Origin: Chrysomallon squamiferum | Taxonomy: Eukaryota > Mollusca > Gastropoda > Neomphalida > Peltospiridae | Reading direction: 5' to 3' | DNA length: 64,000 nt | Assembly: GCA_012295275.1 (NCBI GenBank) | Contig: CM022677.1 | Coordinates: 12,451,723-12,515,722 of the forward strand | Part shown: positions 44,202-55,960 of the stretch, in pieces | Layout: each line of letters opens with the position of its first letter | How positions within the stretch are numbered: the stretch's first letter is position 1 | Notes under the pieces: model-generated | Seen by the model: only the letters and a program-made list of their open reading frames with translations | Database searches by the model: none | Told to the model about the DNA's origin: nothing | Translations under genes and position numbers: made by a program

Positions 44202-44202
<1 letters not shown>

Positions 44203-44247
<45 letters not shown>
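44203..44247. repeat. (CT)n microsatellite
   Basis: About 22 CT units followed by TG-rich sequence. Confidence 0.9.
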
Positions 44248-44250
<3 letters not shown>

Positions 44251-44879
44251 AGTCTGTCTATCTGTTTATCAATCTGTCTTTGTGTGTGTGTTTATGTGTG
44301 TGTGTGCGTGTGTATGCAGAAGTCATATATATCTGTTAAGATCTATTCTACCATTGCATCCACTGAATTATGTTTTATCTCATCCACAAACAGGTTCAGT
44401 TAAATTCTTCACTAACCATTAGAAGGTGATATGAAGCCATCTTTCTGGTAAGCAAGTAATGATAATAATGATAATAATAATAATAATAAAAATAATAATA
44501 ATAGTTTAGTTTCCTCTCTCATTATCCATATCTTTTTATTATCCATATACACACACACACACACACATATTATAAATGCATATACTTTACAGACATATGA
44601 TAAAGGTTACCATAATGGGGGACACACACAAGCACACACGTGTAGAAATATTTATTTATTTATTCTTTCTTTTTTATTTTTTAACATTTTCCTATTAATT
44701 TAACATCTACTTTATTATTATTATTTTTTCTATCACTTTTATAATTATTTTCTTAATCAAATACTTACTTAAATTAACTCTTTTTATTATTTTTTGTATT
44801 TGTTTATGTATAATTGTTCTACTTAAATGTAATCACTATTGTTACTTTTTATATATCTTAATTCATTTATTTTTCTGGA

Positions 44880-45495
44880 AGAAAGCAGAGTTTGTGTCTC
44901 ACTGTCAGACTGGAAGAAAGCAGAGTTTGTGTATCTCACTGTCACTGTTCAGACTGGAAGAAAGCAGAGTTTGTGTATCTCACTGTTCAGACTGGAAGAA
45001 AGCAGAGTTTTTTATTTTAAATCTCACTGTCACTGTTCAGACTGGAAGAAAGCAGAGTTTGTGTATCTCACTGTCACTGTTCAGACTGGAAGAAAGTAGA
45101 GTTTGTGTAGCTCACTGTCAGTGTTCAGGCTGGAAGAAAGCAGAATTTGTGTATCTCACTGTCACTGTTCAGGCTGGAAGACAGCAGAGTTTGTGTATCT
45201 CACTGTCACTATTCAGGCTGGAAGACAGCAGAGTTTGTGTATCTCACTGTCACTATTCAGACTGGAAGAAAGCAGAGTTTGTGTATCTCACTGTCACTGT
45301 TCAGACTGGAAGAAAGCAGAGTTTGTGTATCTCACTGTCACTGTTCAGACTGGAAGAAAGCAGAGTTTGTGTATCTCACTGTCACTGTTCAGACTGGAAG
45401 AAAGCACAGTTTGTGTATCTCACTGTCAGTATTCAGACTGGAAGAAAGCAGAGTTTGTGTATCTCACTGTCACTGTTCAGGCTGGAAGCAGAAAA
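44880..45495. repeat. 44-bp minisatellite
   Basis: About 13 units of GACTGGAAGAAAGCAGAGTT followed by TGTGTATCTCACTGTCACTG and TTCA. The first few units are shortened, and one (near 45010) has an insertion of TTTTATTTTAAA. Because 44 is not a multiple of 3 and the unit lacks a stop in all three forward frames, every frame stays open, producing spurious frames up to 219 codons. Confidence 0.95.
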
Positions 45496-45696
45496 TATGC
45501 AGAAAGAGAATATGGTAATATATTTGTTGTTGTTTAAGTGTTTGTGTGTCTAGAGGTGTATGTTTGTGTTTGTAGGATGTAAAATGTTATTTCATAATCT
45601 CTGTACTTTTAATTATTATTTAAATAAAGTTATTATCTGATAATGTAAAAAATAAAAATTCAAAATGAAATTCAGAAGAAAATGAATCAACATAAA

Positions 45697-45699
45697 CAC

Positions 45700-45735
<36 letters not shown>
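45697..45735. repeat. (TG)n microsatellite
   Basis: About 18 TG units abutting the left inverted repeat of the small element that follows. Confidence 0.9.
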
Positions 45736-45737
<2 letters not shown>

Positions 45738-45885
45738 CAATAAAGTCACTATACAGTTACTTGCAATAACAATTAAGACAAAGAAATTTATTATTAAAAT
45801 GGTTCTGGTTAATTCTGGTTAATAAACAATAGTAAATTAATTACCGATAATGTTCCAACTGTATAGTGACTTTATTGTCACCCTG
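45736..45885. mobile_element. MITE with ~23-bp terminal inverted repeats
   Basis: GGCAATAAAGTCACTATACA at the left is the inverse of TGTATAGTGACTTTATTGTC at 45860-45879, with one mismatch. The right end closes ACCCTGTA, consistent with a TA target site of the Tc1/mariner type. The 100-bp interior is AT-rich with a duplicated TTAATTCTGGTTAAT-like piece and no coding potential. The outer left bases seem replaced by the TG microsatellite. Confidence 0.65.
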
Positions 45886-45977
45886 TATATATAAATATAA
45901 AATATTAAAGTATCACATTAACAGTAAAATTTAATTAACAATAATATTTATAAAAAATATAATTTTTCTGCTCCCAG

Positions 45978-46354
45978 TATAGGATTAATTGAGTGTTATC
46001 TGGATATTGGGACTGATGAAAAGGATGGCTATAAAGGAGATTTGGATAATGTAAGTTGATGTTGTACATTCATACCTTTCGAATAAACTTCTAACAATAC
46101 CTCATTTAATGACAAACATAATAAACTGTAAAATATTAATATGAACAAAATAAATTGTTTTATAAAAAGAGATTAATTAAAATAAGCATCGGTTCATTGT
46201 TAATAAAAGGTGTTTTTTTAATTGACATACAGTGCAGTCATGTTAAACAGTAATAATTGAATTGTATTGTTACACTGGCCATTGCTTTATCTCTTCCATT
46301 TATCAACTGAATTAAGTTAACAGTAAAATTAACTATTTTAATTTATTACAACAG

Positions 46355-46390
<36 letters not shown>

Positions 46391-46447
46391 GTTTTATTTT
46401 TACAGGTTCAAGTTTACCACTGTGACCCAACCAAACCTGTTTTATAA
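45978..46447 (+). CDS. Last two coding exons of an unidentified gene
   Basis: Exon 45978-46050 follows a good acceptor (TTTTTCTGCTCCCAG) and ends at GTAAGT; it encodes IGLIECYLDIGTDEKDGYKG then DLDN. Exon 46406-46447 follows TTTTATTTTTACAG and encodes VQVYHCDPTKPVL then TAA. Both are in phase 0 at the shared junction. The acidic first exon and the compact C-terminus look like genuine protein. Upstream exons would have to lie before the minisatellite; none could be linked. Gene not recognised. Confidence 0.5.
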
Positions 46448-47501
46448 AACATAAACATTATTAATAGAACAAATATTTTACATCAGTATTTTAAGATAAA
46501 AGTAATTTCAAAACAAAACACACACACATAAAATCACATACTTCATTAGTTATAGATAAAAGTTATCTATTCTAGATAAAACTCATGGATTGAGTTCAAC
46601 ATAATATTTTGTTTAAAGTAGTTACAAATAAATAAACATATGTACACAATTTTTTATTGAAAACAATTATAAATTTAGATTGTTTTGAATTACAGAATGA
46701 ATGAAAAATAAATTGTGTTTTTCCTTAATTGTCACAAACTGTTGATGCTAATTGTGATGATAAATATTTTGTTTAAATAATTTAAATATGTTTAAATATT
46801 TTTATTTTTATCTTTTATCTTTTTTCATTATTGATCAGTTAGAAAATCATTTTCTTTTAACAACTGTCATTTTGAGAACACTGTCTTTCAAAGTAGTATT
46901 ATTATAGCTTTTTTTATTTTACTTGAAAAGTATATAAACACTTGAATTACCTTAATATACAAATTTATATGCAATAATAACTATTATAAAATTCTCTTTT
47001 ATTATGTGCTTATATAATTACCATTTTATATTTAGATACATATATAAATATGTAACTTTTTAAATAAATCTATTGTGGAAACATATTCTTGCTGCTTTTA
47101 TTATTTGTATATGTGAGACATCAATAGTTCAAAATCAGTTTTTAGTAATTATGACGCCCATTCTAGAATTAGTAATATAAGATTAAATTATTTCCTGTAT
47201 ATAGGAAGGTTCTTGTAAAAGATCTATTGATGCTATGGCAATTTTGGAATTACTAAATATTTTGTTCTTATTCAGTGTGTGTGTCAGTGACTTTGTACAT
47301 GTGCATGTGTGTGCCTGTGTGTGTGTGTGTGTGCAAATGTGTTTATAAATTTTAATTTTAATATCAATCTATAAAAAAAAAGTAATGAAAATGAAGTGGA
47401 GAAAACCACTGACATCACTAATTGAAGTATTAATTTGAATCAACAAAATATATTTTGCATAACAGCTCCCACAGGGAAAAACAGATAATGATCCAGTTAC
47501 G
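46448..47501. other. No gene seen; TG tracts
   Basis: AT-rich 3' flank with a TG-rich stretch at 47275-47340. The minus-strand frame near 47430 is not supported. Confidence 0.5.
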
Positions 47502-47692
47502 GCAATAGCAGTAAACTATACAGAGATTTGTCTGTTTGAGTACATAAGTGTCTGTGTACATGTGCTGATATCTGTATGTTGTCTGTGTATAGTGTCTGTC
47601 CATGTCATTGCAACATACAGATATCAGCACATACACAGACACTTATGTACTCAGACAAAACAAGAATACCACTCTGTAGTGTTTACTGCTAT
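47502..47692. repeat. Long foldback (hairpin) with ~80-bp arms
   Basis: GAGTACATAAGTGTCTGTGT through GCTGATATCTGTATGTTG (47538-47582) is mirrored by CAACATACAGATATCAGCAC through ACAGACACTTATGTACTC (47610-47652), almost perfectly. The arms extend more weakly outwards to GCAATAGCAGTAAAC / GTTTACTGCTAT. The spacer is only about 27 bases. It could be a MITE or a fold-back derived from the neighbouring TG-rich satellite. Confidence 0.85.
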
Positions 47693-48114
47693 ATATAAGC
47701 TGTGAATGCTTATCTCTGTGCATGTGTTGTGTCTATATGTGTTGTATTTGTTTAGTGTATGTCGATGTATATGCATATACCTTTGTGAATGTGTAGTTTC
47801 TGTGTGCATGTGTTGAGTATGTCTACATGTATATCTACATTTTTGGTGGCTTGCATGCATTGTGGCTATGTATTGTTTATGTCTACATATATTGTGTATG
47901 TGTGAAGTTTTGTGCTAACTATGCATGTGTTGCATCTGTATGTTATGTTGTGTATGTGTGAATGTTTTGTGTTGTCTGAGTGTTGTGTTGTCTGTAGGTA
48001 TGTGTTGTGCGTATATATGTATGCAAGCAAGTGTTATGTTTCTATGCAGTCTGCTTCTATATGAATGCACCTATATATGTGTTTTTGTATCTACTTATAT
48101 GTATCTACTTATTT
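47693..48114. repeat. TGTATG-rich degenerate satellite margin
   Basis: Loose recurrence of TGTGTTGTGTATGTGT and ATGCATGTG, which grades into the regular 65-bp array. Confidence 0.6.
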
Positions 48115-49095
48115 TGTGTATGTGTTGTATTTGATCATGTGTCATGTGTTTCTATGTATGTGTATTTTTTTCATGTTTGTCCGTGTATGTGTTGTATTTG
48201 ATCATGTGTCGTGTGTTTCTATGTACATGTGTATTTATTTCATGTTTGTGTATGTGTTGTCTTTGATCATGTGTCATGTGTTTCTATGTACATGTGTATT
48301 TGTTTCATGTTTGTGTATGTGTTGTATTTGATCATGGGTCATGTGTTTCTATGTACATGTGTATTTGTTTCATGTTTGTGTATGTGTTGTATTTGATCAT
48401 GTGTCATGTGTTTCTACATGTGTATTTGTTTCATGTTTGTGTATGTGTTGTATTTGACCATGCGTCATGTGTTTCTGTGTACGTGTGTATTTGTTTCATG
48501 TTTGTGTATGTATTGTATTTGTGTATTTGATCAAGGGTCGTGTGTTTCTGTGTACATGTGTATTTGTTTTATGTGTGTCAGTGTGTATGTGTTGTATTTG
48601 ATCATGTGTCATGTGTTTCTATGTACATGTGTATTTATTTCATGTTTGTGTATGTGTTGTCTTTGATCATGTGTCATGTGTTTCTATGTACATGTGTATT
48701 TGTTTCATGTTTGTGTATGTGTTGTATTTGATCATGGGTCATGTGTTTCTATGTACATGTGTATTTGTTTCATGTTTGTGTATGTGTTGTATTTGATCAT
48801 GTGTCATGTGTTTCTACATACGTGTATTTGTTTCATGTTTGTGTATGTGTTGTATTTGACCATGCGTCATGTGTTTCTGTGTACGTGTGTATTTGTTTCA
48901 TGTTTGTGTATGTATTGTATTTGTGTATTTGATCAAGGGTCGTGTGTTTCTGTGTACATGTGTATTTGTTTTATGTGTGTCAGTGTGTATGTGTTGTATT
49001 TGATCATGTGTCATGTATTTCTATGTACATGTGTATTTGTTTCATGTTTGTCCGTGTATGTGTTGTATTTGATCATGTGTCATGTGTTTCTTTAT
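48115..49095. repeat. 65-bp satellite with ~400-bp higher-order repeat
   Basis: Basic unit about 65 bases: CATGTTTGTGTATGTGTTGT, ATTTGATCATGTGTCATGTG, TTTCTATGTACATGTGTATT, TGTTT. Around 15 units. Variants with a shortened unit (TTTCTACATGTG), GACCATGCG and GTGTATTTGATCAAGGGTCG appear in the same order at 48200-48600 and 48600-49005. Six-unit blocks of about 400 bases have therefore been duplicated as a whole. The 162-codon frame over it is repeat translation. Confidence 0.95.
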
Positions 49096-49424
49096 GTGTT
49101 TTCATGCAGTTCTGTGGTTTATATAAATGTGTATATTTTGTCTATGTGTATGCATGTAATGTAATGAAAAAGCAGGTGATGTGTAAATGAATGTTATTTC
49201 TCTCTCATCTGACAGATGTTGTGTGTGCATGCAAGTGTTTCAGAGAATGTAGTATTTGTGAGAAGTCTTGTGGTGTCAGTGATGTGAAGTCAGGTTTTTG
49301 GGGTAGTGATACTAGTGACAGGTATAATAGTTTAGTATTTCTGAAGTAACTGGCAGATCAGTGGTATTGCTGAAATAACAGTGGAGATTAGCAGTAATAG
49401 TGGTAATCTTGCTCAAGTAACAGT

Positions 49425-49570
49425 GACAGATAAGACGACGGTAACGACGGTAACGACGGCTGCATTCACAGCAATATTAACAATATATTTTAGTACAGGA
49501 GGGGCACGATCAGAAAAGAAGAATAACAGCGAATAAAATAGGATGTGGACATTATTGCAACACTTAATAA
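49425..49570 (-). repeat. Inverted copy of dispersed satellite unit
   Basis: GGTAACGACGGCTGCATT, ACAATATATTTTAGTA, GGGGCACGATCAGAAAAG, AAGAATAACAGCGAATAAAA and AAAAGGCAAAAGAATA are the reverse complement of the satellite blocks at 28.86-29.52 kb, in reverse order. Confidence 0.75.
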
Positions 49571-49669
49571 AAGGCAAAAGAATATTTTTTATTTTTTCAG
49601 ACAATGTTTTCAGACGTATATCAAAGATTGGTAAATTCGTGGACAGTAATAAGCAACTTATTGTTGTGT

Positions 49670-51242
49670 GAGTTCTAAGCTTTGTGAATTTATTTGGTGC
49701 ATTAATAAAAATAATAAGAAGGAAGAAAATGTAGGGGGAAAAATAGCAACACCGTTTATTTGAAGCTTACGGTCAACGATTGGCTAATATTACGATAAAC
49801 AAAAATAATAATAAATAAATAAATAAAAGAAGAACCACATCGATTTATAATTAGCACGTATTTTTAATAAAGGTTGTTATGCTGCTTTATTTTAATTTTT
49901 GTTTTTATTTATTTATTTATTTTTTAGTCTTGAATATTCGCAAAAATGCGGGATGAGTGTCGATGTTTACGGATTTACTTGTTTATTTGATGTTCGAAGA
50001 CTCTTCAACATAACTGGGGTAATCACATTATCTTGCAACAAAACAGTTGCTTCAAATATTTCATAACGACACTTGATTAATAATAAAATTCATCAGTGGT
50101 TGTACTAACGTGAACAGCATAAACAACGTCATATAAAGAAAAAATCATGTTTAGTCTTTAATTTTGATATATACTATTTTTGTGTGGCCAGTAATTAAAT
50201 TTGTTTTAAAATAAATTGACATGTGTAGCACACACCAAAGTAAACATTACACAACATCTATGTGTCAACTGTCAGCTGTATTTTTTATTATTGAAATAAA
50301 CTAATAAAGCTATTAAAAGAAAATATGCTAATTTTGTTTGACAGGTTGTTTTCGGTCAGTTTATCTATGATTTATTTTTTAAAAAGATTCATGTTAAATT
50401 CCTGACTTGCTCTATACATTATTAAATATATTTAATTTTTTATTTTGTTTTTATTTTTTTAAATATATTAAAGTTTATAATCGGTGGGGCCCTAAATGCT
50501 TTCATATTATTTAAGTTAAATACCTCTATAGCTCTATGTTAACATTAAAAACAAATAAAGATGAAAACAAATTTAAGAAATACTTAACCAGGGTATTTCA
50601 TATGTAGACACTGTAAAATATTAATAAAATATTTCCTATAATAATATTTAACACTTAGACGCAGACACACACACACACACATACATACACACACACACAA
50701 ATAATTTGTTATCCTCAGTGATAGCTGTTCTTTGTTTTCCTTCTTTTCTTAATTGTCAATTTTAATTTATTTACATTTTGTTTTGTTTTGTTGTACTTCC
50801 TTGTTTTTTATCTTCTTCTTATTATTACTATTAATTATTATTATTATTATGATTTATTTTTTATTATTATTATTTTTATAATCTTTATTATTATTATTCG
50901 TTTTATATTTCATATCATTAGTAATATTTGTTAATTTTTGATGTTTTCCAGATCATATGGAGAAAGTATTCCAAATTTATTTAAAGAATGTTTCTTGGAA
51001 AAATCAGATGTGAGTGAAATATTTTATAAATTTCTCATCCAGCTACACAATCACTGACCAGAACCACTCTGTAGAGTGCAAGTGCTGCTGGAATACTATA
51101 ATATGATATATCAATGGTTTACATTCAGCATGGACAGGAACAAGAAGGAATGGTCGGAGCACCAGTGAAGTCTGCATTCTCATGAAAACAAGCTGATACT
51201 AGTAAAAATACTTCATATGCTACGCTGCCAAACAATATAGTT

Positions 51243-51274
<32 letters not shown>

Positions 51275-51915
51275 ACATATTGCATGAATGATAATAAGCA
51301 AAGAAAATTACATTTATCAGACAAATGTAGATTCATAAAAAAATAAATAATAATAATCATGTTCATGTTGGAATTTCTAAAAACTTTATATACCAATGAT
51401 GTTAAATATTTTTTGTAGGTCATTGCAGTATTGTTCAGGTGCTGTCTAGAAAGGGAATTTACATTATGGAGAAGGATAAATCAGCTGTACAGACACTGCA
51501 GACTGCACAATTCCAAGTTTGAGTTTTTTATCTTATTTTTATTTCTTAGAGATAAAATAAGTTTTATAGTAACAACTCTTTACTGACTGTAAAATACCAT
51601 AATAATAATCGCTTCTTTGCTATTGTTTTGTTAATTATTTAAATTATTACCATTATCATTATAATGATTATACAAAGTATATCAAACATATCCCACACCC
51701 CTTTGTGTAACTGGTACCAGTAACATTTTAATTTTAATAATAACAGAAATGCTAGTTATTTATTTATAACAGTTTATTATTTTTATTATTTTATTTGTTT
51801 TTTTTTTCAGAATGTACATAATTGATGTGCTGATGTTGGCTAGTGAAGTTGTTTCAGTAGAAGATGCTGTCCAGCACTGAGGATAAAGTTTGTACTGCTG
51901 CCACTGGAAAAGAGG
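49670..51915 (+). pseudogene. Decayed locus, copy 2 of a ~2-kb duplication
   Basis: Matches 42310-44190 block by block. Insertions of AT-rich and CA-repeat sequence make it longer, and it lacks part of the segment 43520-43740. The ATGCGGGATGA piece at 49945 meets a stop after about 15 codons, and the region 50950-51200 has stops in all frames. The tail with GTTGTTTCAGTAGAAGATG and CTGTCCAGCACTGAGG is preserved best. Confidence 0.55.
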
Positions 51916-53393
51916 AAAGAAACTGAATTTGAGTTTGTTTTCTTATTATTCACACACACTTGGCAGATGACATACACTTCCATTCATACAGACCTGATTA
52001 GCTTGTTGTAAATGTCTATATTTTAAAACAGAATATTTTAAAATGTTTAACTTTCCTATCACTATTCCTGTAATGACAGACATACTAAAATACATTGGAG
52101 ATGGATGATCAGTAGCTGTTGTCTGTTGTTTCTATTGTCAGCAGTCTCTCAGTTTTCATGGTTTGTTTAATAGAACAATGTTTGTAAATAAAATAATGAA
52201 TCATGTTAAATATATGAGTCTTAATAACTAGTTAATCAACATAATTAATATTAGGTCTGGTTTTCTGTTTTGTTTTGAATAGAATATGTACATGTAAATG
52301 TTTCATGATCTCTCTCTGTCTCTCTGACAGACTCATACATAACTAAAAAGGTAAATAAACTGATCTGTACACAAGAAGAGCTTATTCTGGGAGCTCACCA
52401 CAAGAGAGAAATGTCATCAAAGAATATGGCAGAACAGGAACATCTGTATGGGTTGTTATTGTTATAGTAGTAGTATTAGTCATTTCTGTTGTTGTAGTAA
52501 TGTAGATGTTACAGCATTAGTACTTGTAGCATTATTAATAATAGTATTATTGAAGTAATGTTGCAGAATTGACTTTGGTGATGTTTTAGTTGATGCTGCT
52601 GTCTCCATAGCTTTGTAATATAATGTATCTTGTGAGACTCATGGTGATTAAGTAGGTGACTTTGTATACTTCCTTTAGCATTGCTTTATTTCTTTTTAGC
52701 TTATATTTGTACTAGGAGTAATCAAAACAGTTTCAATTCTAACTCACAAAAATTACATGGCTTAAGAAATGATGTTGAAATAAGTTCATAAATAATGTTG
52801 AAATAAGTTCATAAACAAAAGCAGATCTACTTATATTAATTTTGTTAAAGGTGTTTCTAATGACAATTTTTACTTTGGCTTTAATTATGTGATTCAAATT
52901 GATCTTAGTTTTATCACATGCATGTATTAATGATGTTAAGGTTAATTAAGGATTGTCAGAATAACCTCAATATGTATTTTCATCATGTTAGTATGTTAGT
53001 ATTTCAAGTAGAATGAGTATTAGAAGACCATTTTACTTACTGACTAATGTAATACTATATATAGGTTTAAAATGTTTATTTACTTAATATTCCTGGCAGT
53101 CATCGTAAACTGGTCTAAAGGTCTAAAACACAGTGTAAATATCAAATTTTAGCAAGTTACAGAAGTATTAAAATATATTAAAATATATTTTTCATAATCT
53201 CTTTTATTGATGTATTGCTATTTTAATCCTTTTATATAAAAGTTAAAAAAATATATATATTTTTATTAAAATTAAATGGAAAAAAAAATTCTTGTTGCTA
53301 AGTCAGTGAAATGCAATTAGGGCTGACAAAAAAAATTCTACATGCACTATATTTTATGTTTAGTTTATTAATGAATATTATATTTTGTTGTAG
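51916..53393. other. No firm gene; one exon-like stretch
   Basis: At 52350-52455 the plus strand is open and protein-like (LICTQEELILGAHHKREMSS, then KNMAEQEHLYG), but no acceptor or donor pair is convincing. A 25-bp tandem duplication lies at 52765-52817 (TGTTGAAATAAGTTCATAAA). Confidence 0.4.
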
Positions 53394-53447
53394 GATCCTA
53401 GACAACAGATTCAAGCTGCCTCAGCCAGCACTTCAGTTCAAAATGTT
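53394..53447 (+). CDS. Possible small internal exon
   Basis: Acceptor TATTTTGTTGTAG and donor GTAAGA flank 54 bases that encode DPRQQIQAASASTSVQNV in phase 0. It may belong with the open stretch at 52350-52455. Reading on past the donor reaches a stop in seven codons. Gln/Ser/Ala-rich, so composition gives no family hint. Confidence 0.3.
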
Positions 53448-53953
53448 GTAAGACCCATTTTTAGAAAATGTTAACTAGAACACCAGAATGCTATTACATC
53501 ACAGTCTTCCCTGTCCAGAGAAAGCTCAACACTTTCAAGAGAAAATATGTCTGAAATGTAAGACAATAAAATCAATCTAGTTTGAATTTATAAATATTGA
53601 GAAAATCATGGAAAAAAAAGAGAAATCTGAAGGGAAATAATTTTGAAAACTCAGTGATCTCCAAGAGACTACATTGTCAATGTGATCAGAACATCCAGTG
53701 TACACATTGTACTTCAAATAATAATAAGTACAAAATGGTATTTAATGTTTCGAAGGTAAATTAAATCAATAATCAAAAACAATAATCAAAATGGAAAATC
53801 ATGCTGAAATGTTTTTCAGTTTCTTAAAACAAAAATAAATAAATAAAGAATAGTCTGTGTGTTTTTATTTTTATTATGTATATATTGATCAATCTCTTCA
53901 GTATTTGTTGTCAATCAGCAAAAGATAATCTGATTTAATCATTATTTTATTTA

Positions 53954-53969
53954 TATATATATATCTATA

Positions 53970-54029
<60 letters not shown>

Positions 54030-54045
54030 TATAGATATATATATA
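53954..54045. repeat. Palindromic TA microsatellite with GATA/TATC shoulders
   Basis: TATCTATATCTATATATA at the left and TATATATAGATATAGATATA at the right are inverse, with only TA between, so the whole tract is self-complementary over about 90 bases. Confidence 0.85.
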
Positions 54046-54134
54046 CACACATCTTGTCGATTTTATGAAAACAATCAAAGCACTAGAATCAACACTAATG
54101 ATGCTGAATGGCATTCTTTACATCTCTCTCTCTC

Positions 54135-54252
54135 GTATATTTACAAACCCGTTAAATAGAGTTATTTCCCTTAGACCATTAATAGATATGACATTGCTTA
54201 TGCATTACTAGTCTAATGGAAATAACACTATTTAACGTGTTTGTAAATATAC
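54135..54252. mobile_element. MITE with ~41-bp terminal inverted repeats
   Basis: GTATATTTACAAACCCGTTA...TTATTTCCCTTAGA at 54135-54173 is mirrored by TCTAATGGAAATAA...TAACGTGTTTGTAAATATAC at 54212-54252, with three or four mismatches. The 35-40 bp centre is unrelated. No coding capacity. Confidence 0.8.
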
Positions 54253-55020
54253 AAAAAAGACTGAGCTAAATTCGATTTACTACTTTTAGATGAATTCGGC
54301 TAATTCTATATAAAAAAAATATTAAAAAATTGGGAGCAAAATATTCCAATATTAAATTCAGCAGTTTCAAAAGAACCAGTTTCCATTATTTGTTGGTTGA
54401 TTTGATTTATTATTATTACTTAATTATTGTAAATTTCCTATTTCGCTTAAAACCTTCCTTTTCCAATTTCCCCTTGAATAAAATCAGTGAATTCTCATAC
54501 AACATACACTATAAATCTTAATCAGTCAAGATCACTGTGCATCATGTCACAAATCAAACTGAAGTTTATTAAATAGGAAGCATAATTACAATGGCATTTT
54601 AAGACAAAACTAAACTCCACTTTTTGTAAGAATGCATTCCAGTAATGAATTCTAGTGACGTATGCATTTAAGATTTTGTATTATGAACCCATTTCACTTT
54701 TATTTGATGACAGAATGAACCCATTTCACTTTTATTTAATGAAGCCATTATGAAGCAAATTAATTTTAAACATTTTAAATATTATTATTATTATTATTAT
54801 TATATACATACATTTTTTCATTTTAATTTTCTTTAAAACAAAAATTGCTGCAAATCTTTTTTTTTGTTTTTAAATATTGGTTTTAATAGAGCTCAAATTA
54901 TTTTTTAGCCTGATTAATTTCAGCTTTTTTCTAATATCTTTTAACTAATTTTCAACAATTCAAAAACAATATTTGTTTAAACCAAACAACAGTCAAAACA
55001 TTTAGAACTTGTATTTATTT

Positions 55021-55582
55021 ATACATAAACAAGGACATTGTCTTTCACATACAGTTCTCTGACAACAAACACATTAACGCTTTCTCACAGATAACGTACG
55101 TAACAACTCATCCTTTCACATACAAAATACTGATAATTTCACGTACATTGTATTCTACTAGGAGAAATCTTATATTGATAATTCTAAAGTTACATCATAG
55201 AAAACATGCCTGTCCTCCTGAACTAGTGTTTTATGAGCATTTTTTAGAAAGCTAGACGAAATTTATTCATCCTATTAAAACATAACAATATTGTCTTTAT
55301 TGTAAATCTTAATGTTTCTTCTCCAGTTATTAATAAAACCTCACCTGAAGCTTTTAAAATAGCAGATTAAACTGGCGCCTTCTCATCTACATATTATGTC
55401 TAAATATCCAGTATCAACTATTTAAATTGTGCAGCATTGTCGGTATTAAAATTATATTTATTTCTTTATTTTTGTAAAAACAACAATAACTACAATAATT
55501 TTAATTAAAATGATAAATAAAATAATAATTAAGAAAAACTACTGAAATAAGGGAAAAAGAAAAAAGTAAGAAAGGAAATAAA
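55021..55582. other. No gene seen
   Basis: AT-rich; weak recurrence of TTTCACATACA near 55045-55125. Nothing else recognised. Confidence 0.4.
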
Positions 55583-55960
55583 ATGATTATTTCCGGCACA
55601 TATTTTTTATACTATATCATGTCATTGTTGACTGAATCTCAGTTTATTCATATAAAACTGAAATCTTATTTGTTTATAGAACGTAAACTCTGTCCAGCGT
55701 CAAAAATTATGTCTACAAAACTTCACTCTACGTCAAAGTTTAGTGTTTTAGTAAATTCTCAGATACAAGTTTTATCATGTCTCGACACTGATTTTGAAAG
55801 AACAAAACTGGCCAACAGATTATTTTTTAATGAAACACGTGTTATCCAGACAGTCAGCTACACGTCTGCACAGTCCGACTTGTCTTCACAAGTTTCACCC
55901 AAACGTTTCTTCACAAAACACTCGCCGTTGTATAGGATTAGGAAGTACCAAATTTCTTAA
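55583..55960 (+). CDS. Hypothetical ORF, 125 codons, uncertain
   Basis: Longest non-repetitive open frame of the right half. The last 90 residues have balanced composition and higher GC than the flanks: LCPASKIMSTKLHSTSKFSV, SCLDTDFERTKLANRL, SSQVSPKRFFTKHSP. No signal peptide, domain or splice sites stand out, and no AATAAA follows closely. It may be a real small protein, an exon, or chance; family not recognised. Confidence 0.25.
   Translation: MIISGTYFLYYIMSLLTESQFIHIKLKSYLFIERKLCPASKIMSTKLHSTSKFSVLVNSQIQVLSCLDTDFERTKLANRLFFNETRVIQTVSYTSAQSDLSSQVSPKRFFTKHSPLYRIRKYQIS

Noticed and set aside
44894-45553. 219-codon plus-strand open frame, longest after the TRIM exon
   Set aside because: It is the translation of the 44-bp minisatellite, whose unit is stop-free in all forward frames.
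48676-49164. 162-codon Cys/Met/Val-rich open frame
   Set aside because: Translation of the 65-bp satellite; overlapping frames start at every unit.
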